Made by a program: the position numbers and the translations under genes. Below, piece by piece: positions 27,674 through 35,879 of a stretch of 64,000 nt of DNA. Numbering within the stretch: position 1 is the stretch's first letter; each line of letters begins with the position of its first letter. The notes under the pieces were generated by a model that searched no databases, was not told where the DNA came from, and was given only the letters and a program-made list of their open reading frames with translations. Where the stretch lies: positions 2,790,001-2,854,000 of the forward strand of contig NZ_CP047024.1 in assembly GCF_009796745.1 (NCBI RefSeq), in the 5' to 3' direction. The stretch is from Paraglaciecola sp. L1A13 (GTDB lineage Bacteria > Pseudomonadota > Gammaproteobacteria > Enterobacterales > Alteromonadaceae).

Positions 27674-27818
27674 ATTAAAACTTTATCGCTGGTTGGAATA
27701 TTAAAGATTTAACAGTGTTTACCCCAATTGCGTTAAGCATTAGTGAAAACGTAGTGTAAAATGCAATTTATGAGGCATGTAAGTCGGTAATTAAAGCAGG
27801 CCAAAATCCAGCACAATC

Positions 27819-28067
27819 TTAACTATAAAACGCTTCAACCGTTCCTTTAAGGGTAATTAACAGAGGTTGTCCCCGGCGGTCCAACGCTTTTGGAGAAGGT
27901 ATTTTAACCCAACCTTCACTGATGCAATATTCTTCGACATTAGTGTGCTCTTTGCCGTTCAACCGAATACCTATGTTATGCTCAAAAATTTCTTCCACAT
28001 GAAATTTGCTGCGGGGATTACCCGAAAGGCGATCCGGTAACTCGGGTAGCGCTTTAGTGTCGTTCAT
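27819..28067 (-). CDS. DUF3297 family protein
   Basis: 82 residues from MNDTKALPELPDRLSGNPRS; the frame is open 20 codons further up, but family members start here, and an AGG lies about ten bases upstream. The conserved core is HNIGIRLNGKEHTNVEEYCISEGW, and the tail KALDRRGQPLLITLKGTVEAFY matches the family closely. Members are short cytoplasmic proteins found widely in Proteobacteria, with no known function. It is a separate gene downstream of rhlE in the same direction, 205 bases away. Confidence 0.85.
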   Translation of the reverse strand: MNDTKALPELPDRLSGNPRSKFHVEEIFEHNIGIRLNGKEHTNVEEYCISEGWVKIPSPKALDRRGQPLLITLKGTVEAFYS

Positions 28068-28272
28068 CTTAATGACCTGATTAAATAAAAAGAGCGCTAT
28101 TGTAGACAATACACGCCTAGCGCTCAAGAACTCCAGTAGAGTTTTGTGTCGTTGTTAGCAGATTTGCGGATCTCGCTTGACTAACCATTATACTAAGTCG
28201 TCGTTTTATCAGAGCCCCGCGCTACGGCCCCTAACTCACGGGCGCATAACGCGAATATAAGCATAATAGGTT

Positions 28273-29571
28273 CTACTTACGCCGTTTATGATTAGAAGCA
28301 TTACTCGCGCGTTTTGCTCGCCCTTGAGGCTTTTCTCGAGAATTAGGCTGAGGGTCAGCTTCAAAATTACCGTATTCGTCATCATCGAGCATGTTGACTA
28401 GTTTTTTGTTATTGGCCACTTTAGTAATAGGCGCTTTGTGTGTAGGTGCAAAAGCAGGAATGATCTCACGTTCAAACTTGCGGCCGATAAGGCGTTCAAT
28501 AGACTGTAATTGCTTGGCTTCATCTTCGCTAAACAATGAAATGGCCAAACCCGAGTTGCCAGCACGGCCTGTACGACCAATTCTATGCACGTAGTCTTCT
28601 GGCACATAAGGAAAGTCAAAGTTAACAACGCAAGGTAATTGATTAACATCAATCCCCCTAGATGCGATGTCAGTGGCAACCAATATCTTAACACGCCCGT
28701 TTTTAAAGCCATCTAATGCATGAGTGCGAGCGTGTTGTGTTCTGTTAGCATGAATGGATGCTGCACTAATACCAGCCTTCTCTAGCTGCATGACTAAACT
28801 ATCGGCCCCCTGCTTGGTTCGACTAAATACTAAAGCTTGACGCCAATTCTGTGTCTTAATCAGGTGGATCAATAAGTCATTTTTACGCGCTTTGTCGACC
28901 GAATATATTTTCTGTTTAACCGTATCGATAGTACTGTTTGGCACCGCTACTTCAATCATAAGCGGGTTATTTAACATGCCTCTGGCAAGTGACTTGATGT
29001 CTTTTGAAAATGTCGCTGAAAACAATAAACTTTGACGTTTAGCTGGTAACAACGTTTGGATGTGATGAATATCGTTGACAAAGCCCAAATCTAACATGCG
29101 GTCAGCTTCGTCTAAAACCAGTATTTCTAACTGAGCAAAGTTAATTGCTTGCTGATTATAGAGATCAATTAAACGACCAGGTGTAGCAACCAGAACATCC
29201 AGACCATCTTCTAGTTGGGATATCTGAGGCTCAATCCTTACACCTCCGAACACGGCCCCGGAACGAATATTTACCAGACGGCTATAATTTTCAACGCTCT
29301 TAGCCACCTGAGCAGCAAGTTCACGGGTCGGCGTAATAATTAACGCTCGCACACTTTGTGGTTTTGCGCTTAAACCACCAGACAATAATTGCAGTACAGG
29401 TAGCGTAAAACCAGCGGTTTTGCCGGTACCAGTTTGCGCCACAGCCACAACATCACGCTGACTCAACACAGCTGGGATCGCTTCAATCTGTATCGGTGAT
29501 GCCACGGTGTAGCCTTGCTCTGCAACCACTTTTAATAGCTCATCGCACAAGCCTAAGGCGCTAAAAGACAT
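28273..29571 (-). CDS. rhlE: DEAD-box ATP-dependent RNA helicase, RhlE-like
   Basis: 432 residues. All helicase motifs are present: the Q motif (YTVASPIQIEAIP), Walker A AQTGTGKT (K51), PTRELAAQ, TPGRLIDL, DEAD in VLDEADRMLDLGF, SAT, and the second domain with ATDIASRGID and HRIGRTGR. A basic tail of about 60 residues (many K, R and N) should bind RNA. RhlE proteins unwind short RNA duplexes in ribosome assembly and RNA decay. The closest match in layout is RhlE rather than SrmB or DeaD, as it lacks their long C-terminal domains. Single gene. Confidence 0.92.
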   Translation of the reverse strand: MSFSALGLCDELLKVVAEQGYTVASPIQIEAIPAVLSQRDVVAVAQTGTGKTAGFTLPVLQLLSGGLSAKPQSVRALIITPTRELAAQVAKSVENYSRLVNIRSGAVFGGVRIEPQISQLEDGLDVLVATPGRLIDLYNQQAINFAQLEILVLDEADRMLDLGFVNDIHHIQTLLPAKRQSLLFSATFSKDIKSLARGMLNNPLMIEVAVPNSTIDTVKQKIYSVDKARKNDLLIHLIKTQNWRQALVFSRTKQGADSLVMQLEKAGISAASIHANRTQHARTHALDGFKNGRVKILVATDIASRGIDVNQLPCVVNFDFPYVPEDYVHRIGRTGRAGNSGLAISLFSEDEAKQLQSIERLIGRKFEREIIPAFAPTHKAPITKVANNKKLVNMLDDDEYGNFEADPQPNSREKPQGRAKRASNASNHKRRK

Positions 29572-29656
29572 AGATGGATATTCCTTAGGTTATTGATATT
29601 CTTTTTACATACAGTTAACAGATGTGGGCCAACAATGATCGGCACGTAAACGCATA

Positions 29657-30082
29657 TTAGATTTTACACGCGTCATATGCCGCTTTGGCATTCTGCGAGT
29701 TTCTAACCACGAAGTCATGCTGGATAGTGGTTAAAATAGGCTGACGCTCAGTATTCGTTTTTGTAGGCACCCACAGCCATTTTCTTATCGCAATAGCAGC
29801 CTGTTCATCAAACACCCCTTCGGGGAACGCTTTGATAATTGTAGGCTCCACTGCCCTGCCGTTCACATCGATAAGCAATGAAAACTCAACGCAGCCAGAA
29901 ATTTTATCATTTTTCGCTTGTTGCGGGTACACGGGTGCGACCTTTCGATAAGTAATCCAATAATCATCTACCGCTTCTTTATGTGCGGTTAAATTCAGCG
30001 GCGTCAAGGTACTCTGTTTAGGGACAGCCGCACAACCACCCACCAGAACCCCCCAGACAACAACTAACAATAATTTATTCAT
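29657..30082 (-). CDS. Lipoprotein with TonB C-terminal-like domain
   Basis: 141 residues from MNKLLLVVVWGVLVGGC, whose lipobox (VGGC) puts the lipid-bearing Cys at residue 17; the frame is open eight codons further up. The C-terminal ~85 residues (APVYPQQAKNDKISGCVEFSLLIDVNGR and later PEGVFDEQAAIAIRKWLW) are the TonB C-terminal fold, as in energy transducers. It has no membrane anchor helix with an ExbB contact motif and no proline-rich spacer, so it is not a working TonB. It is probably an outer-membrane lipoprotein of unknown role. Convergent neighbours are absent; it is divergent from the cupin gene. Confidence 0.8.
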   Translation of the reverse strand: MNKLLLVVVWGVLVGGCAAVPKQSTLTPLNLTAHKEAVDDYWITYRKVAPVYPQQAKNDKISGCVEFSLLIDVNGRAVEPTIIKAFPEGVFDEQAAIAIRKWLWVPTKTNTERQPILTTIQHDFVVRNSQNAKAAYDACKI

Positions 30083-30416
30083 AAACGCCCCATGTAGCTT
30101 AAGCAACTAGATTACCAGAAAAACTAAGCGGTTAAGCATGAAATACATTTACCCGTTTTGCTATCGCCCATAGAAAATAAAGGAGTAAGGTATTAGGCAC
30201 AATAAACACGTTAATACTTTCTTATCTGCGATTTCTGAAATTTGACGGCCGCTTTCAGGTGTATTTGTCATTCAAACAGGTTAAAAACTTTTGCATGTAT
30301 ATTTCTCAGCTACACTTTTGTTGATCGTACTGCGCATGAATATTACGTAGACATCAACACCAACAAGAAGAATACAGAAGTAGTATTTTTATAAATCCAA
30401 CATGGAGTAGATACAG
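30083..30416. other. Divergent promoter region, no gene
   Basis: AT-rich DNA between the TonB-domain lipoprotein and the cupin gene. No ORF, dyad or repeat of note was seen. Confidence 0.5.
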
Positions 30417-30791
30417 ATGAAATTGCAAAAAGAAGATATACCCGTCGTAATGGAAGCCCCGGACATGATCATGCGCTCTTTAGCCGGTTTAGGAAATATG
30501 ACCGTGGTATTTCATGAGCTACCTAAAGGCACAGATTTTACCCCCCTATTGAAAGGGCTCGGTAACGACAGCTGTCATTGCCCACATTGGGGCTACATAT
30601 TTGAAGGAACCTTTCGGTTTATATACGACGATGGTAAAGAAGAATCTTTTGAAGCTGGCGACGTTTTTTATGCGCATGCTGGCCATACCGCAATTGTAGA
30701 CAAAGATGTTAAATTTATTGATTTTAGCCCCACTAAGGAACTGGATGAAGTGATGACAAATGTCGGCAGAGTTATGTCCGAAATGAATTAA
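30417..30791 (+). CDS. Small cupin-domain protein
   Basis: 124 residues forming a single cupin barrel: HCPHWGYIFEGTFRFIYDDGKEESFEAGDVFYAHAGHTAIV holds the two cupin motifs in order, with histidines at about residues 56, 59, 87 and 90 that may bind a metal. Such proteins sense or modify small molecules; no substrate is evident. There is no signal peptide, so it is cytoplasmic. It stands alone and has its own terminator at 30803. I do not recognise a more exact family. Confidence 0.78.
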   Translation: MKLQKEDIPVVMEAPDMIMRSLAGLGNMTVVFHELPKGTDFTPLLKGLGNDSCHCPHWGYIFEGTFRFIYDDGKEESFEAGDVFYAHAGHTAIVDKDVKFIDFSPTKELDEVMTNVGRVMSEMN

Positions 30792-30802
30792 AAGCACACT
30801 CA

Positions 30803-30831
30803 ATGTCGCCCGCTTAACGGGCAACATTTTT
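30803..30831 (+). terminator. Intrinsic terminator after the cupin gene
   Basis: A GCCCG/CGGGC stem (30808-30812 with 30818-30822), extended by ATGT/ACAT with one mismatch, has a 5-base loop and a T-run, 12 bases past the stop. Confidence 0.85.
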
Positions 30832-31086
30832 TAATATGTCCACAGGTATCACGGTTATCGGTTAGTCCAACTCGACTGTTATCAATAAATAATCGCCCTA
30901 AGAAGACGATATATAACAAGCTATCGAACGTAAAACTCCGATAGCGTTGCTTAATATCTGCCATAAGCCTTTAAATGTTGCTCGATAGTTTTTGCGTTTG
31001 ATATGCACGCTAATTAATAGCACATTGTTGTTAATCAACAAGAAAGATACTATTAACATTCAAATATTAATAAGAAGAATGACTAA

Positions 31087-31680
31087 ATGCATATAAAAAA
31101 TTGGCTGGTAGGTATTTCTATCATGGCAAGTTCTACGGCCTTTTCAAAAGAGGCTCCGTTGGTTTCTATTCCTACTCACGACGCTTTTTTCTCTAGCATT
31201 GCCTTGCATTGTGGCAAGGCCTTTGAGGGGAAAGTGGCAGTAGATAATCAGCCTAGCCCCGCGTTCGATGCAAAATTAATTATGTTTGTACGCAAATGCA
31301 GTCAATCAGAATTACAAATTCCATTCTACGTTGGCGATAATGCATCACGTACCTGGATCATTAAAAAAACCGGCAGTGGTCTTAGTTTAAAACATGATCA
31401 CCGCCATAAAGACGGCACTGATGATCCAGTGACCATGTATGGCGGGCACACGCTAGGCGCGGGTTTTAACCAGATACAATCCTTCCCTATCGACCAGTAC
31501 TCGAAAGAATTATTCGCTGAGCATGGTTTAGCGCAATCTATCACCAACACATGGCAAATCTATAGCTACCCAGATACATTTTCATATCGATTAGTGCGTG
31601 AAGGGCGAGAGTTTCGAGTAGATTTTGATTTAACGAAGCCAGTGTCGGCACCAGCCGCACCTTGGGGTTATGAAAATTAA
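31087..31680 (+). CDS. Exported protein of unknown function
   Basis: 197 residues with a signal peptide (MHIKNWLVGISIMASSTAFS, cleavage near residue 20). The mature part has two cysteines (about residues 42 and 70) that could form a disulfide, a His/Asp-rich stretch (HDHRHKDGTDDP, about 99-110) that might bind metal, and RVDFDLTKPV near the end. I recognise no named family; similar secreted proteins occur in Alteromonadales. A 30-base piece matching the DFDLTKPV codons recurs at 40838, suggesting that a second copy once existed. It appears to stand alone. Confidence 0.78.
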   Translation: MHIKNWLVGISIMASSTAFSKEAPLVSIPTHDAFFSSIALHCGKAFEGKVAVDNQPSPAFDAKLIMFVRKCSQSELQIPFYVGDNASRTWIIKKTGSGLSLKHDHRHKDGTDDPVTMYGGHTLGAGFNQIQSFPIDQYSKELFAEHGLAQSITNTWQIYSYPDTFSYRLVREGREFRVDFDLTKPVSAPAAPWGYEN

Positions 31681-31839
31681 ATGATTCGTTTTTGATTCAG
31701 TCTATCTTGCCAAGCAAAACTAACACGTTAAAAAAGCGCTTAAAGGTATTTGATTTTGGCGGTAATCGGCTGAGTCACTTGGTAGTGGACAGTGAAATTT
31801 GAAGTTGAATTCGCGCCTTATACTTTTTTATAATACGCG

Positions 31840-32253
31840 TTATTCGGTGCGGTAGATCACAGTAAAACCTATAGGCAATTTAGTATTACTAGGTAAATAC
31901 GCTATCGTGCCCTGATTGTTAACCATAAACGCTAGCAATGACTCAACTGAATCAAATTCGATTGGTGGTTTCTTTCTGCCGCTAAACCGCATTTGAGCCC
32001 AATAAGATTGGATACGGGATTCAGTTAAGCCAACTATCTTGGTATTAAAAATTAAGCGAGCTTCGCTATCTGGCGTTAAAGCTACTGGCTTTAATGGAAA
32101 CTGAGAACTGCTCCCCATAAAGATATCTCTTACTTCACGCTTTTTAACGTTAATATCAGTTATATCAGTATTCGCGACGACCATAAGATCGGTTGCTTGG
32201 CTACTGAACGTGCACATTGTTAGGGTAAGGACTAGCATCACTGTATATTTCAT
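31840..32253 (-). CDS. Small exported PstS-like (phosphate-binding-type) protein
   Basis: 137 residues from MKYTVMLVLTLTMCTFSS, a signal peptide. The start overlaps the stop of the upstream porin as TGATG, so they are translationally coupled; an ATG four codons up is in the porin end. The mature part (DLMVVANTDITDINVKKREVRDIFMGSSSQFP ... ESLLAFMVNNQGTIAYLP) matches short one-domain relatives of phosphate ABC-transporter binding proteins, too short for a full two-lobed PstS (about 300 residues). These commonly follow porins in marine Gammaproteobacteria. Role unknown; ligand binding at the outer membrane is inferred. Confidence 0.82.
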   Translation of the reverse strand: MKYTVMLVLTLTMCTFSSQATDLMVVANTDITDINVKKREVRDIFMGSSSQFPLKPVALTPDSEARLIFNTKIVGLTESRIQSYWAQMRFSGRKKPPIEFDSVESLLAFMVNNQGTIAYLPSNTKLPIGFTVIYRTE

Positions 32254-33458
32254 CAGAACACCCACTCCATGCCTATTTGATAAAGCTTTGCTTTCCTATC
32301 AAAGTTAGGGTCGGTGATTCCTGTGAAAAATGAACTTTTACCTGGTTCTCCTTCCAAAAAAGTAACTTCTGCCTTTGCCGAAATGTTATAGCGCAAGTCC
32401 CAGCGTAACCCTATGGTTACAGTATCTAATTCATAATCAGGCAAACTATCAATAACTTGATCATATGCAAAAGACAATTGGGTAAGTTGCGGATCTAACC
32501 CTTTAGGCACTAAATTTTCGACATTGCCGTATTTGCTATTTGATGTAGAGTAGCTTATGTGAATTTGAAATGGTGAAAAATTATACCCGGCACTCAAATA
32601 ATAGCCATCTAATGCCGGTATAACAAGCAAGTCTGAAGTAACCTTCATCCACTCAGCTGATACGAAGTAGTCGAGGGTGTCGTAGTTAATATTCCCCTGA
32701 TAAACAGTAATGTCGCCATCAAAACGCAACGATTCAGCATTTTGTTGGAAACCTGCAAAATCTAAAAGGTTAGCCAGCTCGGTAAACTGGACAACGTCTG
32801 CATCAAAATCAGAAGACATCGTCGTTGAAACACGCGCGCTGAGATTGCCAGAAGTTAGACTAAAAATGATGCCCTTTATTTCATCAACATCCATTTTTAT
32901 TGATTGCTCGGTGCGCGTCAATTCACCATCAAACGTTCCATAGAAAGCTTCAACTTCAACATTTGTCGCATCAAGATTAAATCGGTAGGTGCCAGTTGCA
33001 CCTTCGTAATTTGAAAACAATAGACTACTGAATTTTTGTAGTGGTGGCGTAAGCCAAGGATAAGCAAACCCGACATCTATAACGTCACTGTATCGAAAGA
33101 ACGGTGTACGTAATTTGCCCAATTTGAACCGCCAATTTTGATTGGGTTCATAATTTACATATAACCACTCAAGGCCCGATTTTCGGTCGAAAGCGGAATG
33201 GGCGAGTAATTGTGCAGAGAGGCTTAATTCCTCAGTAATAGTAATGTCGCTTTGCAGGGCAAATAATGACTGTTGAGAAAAGCTAACACTATTGTCATAT
33301 CCTTCAAATTTTGCACTACCTTCGTCTAAATAGCCGCCAACTATTCGTCCAAAACCGCTAAACGCAATGCGATCAGATATATCGGCTTGGGCTGTTATTG
33401 GCAAGAAAGATAAGAGAATTAGGGCGCAGACGAATCTTATTCTCATATCTTTTCGCAT
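32253..33458 (-). CDS. Outer-membrane porin-like beta-barrel protein
   Basis: 401 residues from MRKDMRIRFV; the open frame reaches a GTG at 33485, and MRIRFV at 33446 is also possible. A signal peptide ends near QADIS. The mature protein alternates polar and hydrophobic residues in many short strands, has FSGFGRIVGGY early and ends in aromatic WVF, the outer-membrane assembly signal. It is of porin size (about 16 strands), with LGKLRTPFFRYSDVIDVGFAYPW typical of marine porin-like proteins. It is coupled by a TGATG overlap to the PstS-like gene, so the pair probably works together in uptake of an anion or other small ligand. Substrate unknown. Confidence 0.85.
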   Translation of the reverse strand: MRKDMRIRFVCALILLSFLPITAQADISDRIAFSGFGRIVGGYLDEGSAKFEGYDNSVSFSQQSLFALQSDITITEELSLSAQLLAHSAFDRKSGLEWLYVNYEPNQNWRFKLGKLRTPFFRYSDVIDVGFAYPWLTPPLQKFSSLLFSNYEGATGTYRFNLDATNVEVEAFYGTFDGELTRTEQSIKMDVDEIKGIIFSLTSGNLSARVSTTMSSDFDADVVQFTELANLLDFAGFQQNAESLRFDGDITVYQGNINYDTLDYFVSAEWMKVTSDLLVIPALDGYYLSAGYNFSPFQIHISYSTSNSKYGNVENLVPKGLDPQLTQLSFAYDQVIDSLPDYELDTVTIGLRWDLRYNISAKAEVTFLEGEPGKSSFFTGITDPNFDRKAKLYQIGMEWVF

Positions 33459-33700
33459 GTAAACTGTTTTATAGGGGATTTGCACCTATTCGTCAAAGTT
33501 CCACTAATGTAGTTAATAAACATCTAAATTAGGTATATATTTTCATACACTGTTATATTTTTTGAGTATTATTGAACGCTTTATACAGGCACATCCCAAT
33601 CCCAACATTCAAGTACACCACACACACTAAGAGTCTAATTCATCAATACTTATTCAGCCATTTGATAATTCAGTCTTTTCATAAGTGCAGGTTAGTTTTA

Positions 33701-33716
33701 TTGACCATTTGTTGAA
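33701..33716. promoter_or_regulatory. RutR-like dyad beside decayed DNA
   Basis: TTGACCA, two bases, TGTTGAA matches 12 of 14 fixed positions of the RutR dyad. A second TTGACCA half-site lies at 33744-33750. Both precede an amidohydrolase-like relic, so this may be a leftover promoter of a lost gene. Chance in AT-rich DNA is not excluded. Confidence 0.25.
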
Positions 33717-33765
33717 TCTGTTCGTTAGTTATAGTTAAAAAAATTGACCATATCAAATTCTATTA

Positions 33766-33969
33766 TTGGCAAACTTTAGCCTCTGGGTGTTTAACGAGTG
33801 CCCTTCGACTTTCACACTATCAACGGGCATTATCGTTTTTTCGACAGATCATGCTGGCTGGTTAAACAACAAAGCAATGCAAAATGAAACATTCGAAGTC
33901 GTTTTTAAGCATGCTGATAAAGCCTTTTATCAAGGTGGAAATACCGACAGAAACTGTATTTTTAGTTAG
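33766..33969 (+). pseudogene. Possible amidohydrolase relic
   Basis: An open stretch of 67 codons without an RBS. The segment STDHAGWLNNKAM resembles the DGHAGWxNSKAL signature of YtcJ-type amidohydrolases but lacks one glycine, and the rest does not continue the family. It may be a fragment of a lost gene. The flanking DNA 33486-34330 shows no other recognisable coding sequence. Confidence 0.3.
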
Positions 33970-34330
33970 CGTTTGGCCAAGTTATAAGTTGCTTGACTCG
34001 CCAACTGTGGAATGAATCAGCCGCAGATGTATTAATCTACAGCATTTACCCAATCCGAATTCCACCTCAGCGTGCCACCGGTTAATGCGCCCTTTTATCG
34101 CTGGGGCTCGAGCGTTTGGGGTTTGTGACTTAAAGCTCATGCTTAGACACTGGCAAGTTGCCTAAAAAGTACATTTGGATAACCCTTATCATCCGTAACC
34201 ATTCGCTATTCTTTCACGTATTCTAACTGGACGATGATTGCAGCATATTTATCTCAACGACACAGAAAATAGCCGAAGCAGTAGCGCTATTTTCTAACAC
34301 ATTGATGGCCCTTTGGTGGAATACTCAATG

Positions 34331-34758
34331 TCATAACAATTGCTTTACGCGTTTATTCAAATCTTGGCCTTTAATTGCACCTGCGGCGGCTAGCCCCATT
34401 TAACGACGAAATCTATGGCACTCTGAATGACGCGGGGCAATACAAGCTGCGGTATGTTGAAGTCCATCACCCATGGCAGTCAATTTTTGAATGGTTTGGT
34501 ACAATTCAGTCGCTTTTGTTAGCAGCATTTCTCGATCGATATCTGGGGTTTTACCTTCCCCTAAAATGTTCGAAATTTCTTCCACAGTAAATTCCGCCAC
34601 AAGAGCTAGAGCAATCAAGGCTAATCGCTCCATTATATTGGCATTAAAACTCGTCGTAATCCGTTCCTACCCACAGAACGAATTAACCCTTTCTCTTCAT
34701 AATAACGCAATGTCGAAGCGGGATCTCCTGAGCGCTTAGCCCCGGTATAAATATCCAT
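34331..34758 (-). pseudogene. Broken MerR-family regulator gene
   Basis: The first 36 codons encode a MerR helix-turn-helix start (MDIYTGAKRSGDPASTLRYY, then EEKGLIRSVGRNGLRR). The frame then shifts near 34642: the family sequence continues in another frame from FNANIMERLALIALALVAEF to HSECHRFRR. There an in-frame TAA (34400-34402) stands where relatives have Leu, after which MGLAAAGAIKGQDL continues to a stop at 34331. One frameshift and one nonsense change make this a pseudogene, unless the frameshift is a sequencing error. It is divergent from the broken DUF2938 gene, with 19 bases between them. Confidence 0.75.
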
Positions 34759-34777
34759 AATAGCCCTTGACCTAGAG

Positions 34778-35079
34778 TTGACTTTCAGTTTTAGAGCAAC
34801 AACAGTGATGGATTTGTGGGCCATGTTAAGAATGAAACTATTCAGCATTGCACCCACAAATTGGGGAATGGTTGGACTCTGGATAGCCTACATACCCAAG
34901 GGATACTTATTCATCACTCTATCGCAACATATGCTGCGATACGCGGTGAGCACATCATTGGGTGGGTTGCCCATGATCTAATAGGTATAAGCTACGCAGC
35001 CACTTTAGTGATCATTTGCGGTAATGCATGGGTGCATAGCGTTATTAATCACTCAATTTTTGGTCTTGGTTTGTATTGA
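34778..35079 (+). pseudogene. Broken DUF2938 membrane-protein gene
   Basis: Two frames together give one family. The first reads FRATTVMDLWAMLRMKLFSI and GLWIAYIPKG; after a shift near 34898 the second reads ILIHHSIATYAAIRGEHIIGW, then VAHDLIGISYAATLV, then jumps to INHSIFGLGLY, the normal C-terminus. About 50 middle residues are missing compared with the ~160-residue family. So there is at least one frameshift and an internal deletion. DUF2938 proteins are four-helix membrane proteins of unknown function. The start is uncertain. It decays together with the divergent MerR gene. Confidence 0.7.
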
Positions 35080-35263
35080 TCAGGCTGGGCGCTAAATCAT
35101 GTTTATGCACTGTAATTGATAAATAACATAAGCAAATTTGAGAAACGGCGAGTAAATTACTCATTGGTTAGATATACATTCGCCGATGTGCAGCTAGCTT
35201 TCAGTTAGTCGCATAAGTGGCACTCGTCATCCATTAAAGTTTTGCAAGAGGAAAGAAACACAC

Positions 35264-35674
35264 ATGAAGGTTTTACAACTGAACACCTACACGGCGCACA
35301 CTAAGATCGTGGGTTTAGTCGCGATTTTGATCTCACTGGTGGCATGGTCGACGGATCTTACAGGGATGGTTTACATTTGCCCTTATTGCCGTGCTCAACG
35401 CACCGTCATTGGCATTCTAGGATTAATGTTAATTTCCCCCGGGGGAAAGCACTGGATAGCAAAGTACATAGGGTTGGTTGTCGGATTTTTTGGTGCAACC
35501 GTGGCCGCAAATCAACACTTTATGGGATGGAAAAAAATATCAGCTGGAACGTTCAAATTTAAAGAAAACCTCGTGATTGATCCGTTCCTATTATCGGCCT
35601 TTGCGTTATTCGGCATTATAGGCCTCACCTACTTGCTGTTATTTTCAGATAAAAGACTGCCAAAACACTTTTAA
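35264..35674 (+). CDS. DsbB-like four-helix membrane protein with one CxxC
   Basis: 136 residues with four hydrophobic segments (about 15-33, 46-60, 66-84 and 106-126). Between the first two is ICPYCRAQRTVIGILG; the CxxC (C39, C42) followed by QR and a helix recalls DsbB, in which CxxC-x-x-(E/Q)R begins the second helix. DsbB needs a second cysteine pair to oxidise DsbA, and none is seen here, so it may be a relative that works with quinone or another partner, or not a redox enzyme at all. It has an RBS (aagaggaaagaaacacac) and a terminator at 35810. Single gene. Confidence 0.7.
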   Translation: MKVLQLNTYTAHTKIVGLVAILISLVAWSTDLTGMVYICPYCRAQRTVIGILGLMLISPGGKHWIAKYIGLVVGFFGATVAANQHFMGWKKISAGTFKFKENLVIDPFLLSAFALFGIIGLTYLLLFSDKRLPKHF

Positions 35675-35809
35675 GAGGGTTATCTGTGTATTTGTGCAGG
35701 TATGCAGGGGATGTAAATAAATCTATTTGCAGCGCAATGTTTAATGCCAAGCTACTAACTAAAAAATATGAAAATATATAGGCTAGGTACCTATTTAGTC
35801 GGTGAAAAA

Positions 35810-35849
35810 CGCGGCGCAATATTGACATAGCCGCGCCGTGGTTTTTTTT
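35810..35849 (+). terminator. Intrinsic terminator
   Basis: An 8-bp GC-rich stem (35810-35817 with 35833-35840, one G-T pair) is followed by eight T (35842-35849). It lies between convergent genes and can stop the DsbB-like transcript. Confidence 0.7.
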
Positions 35850-35879
35850 CAGATAAAGGGTAAGCGAGCTTGTTTCAAT

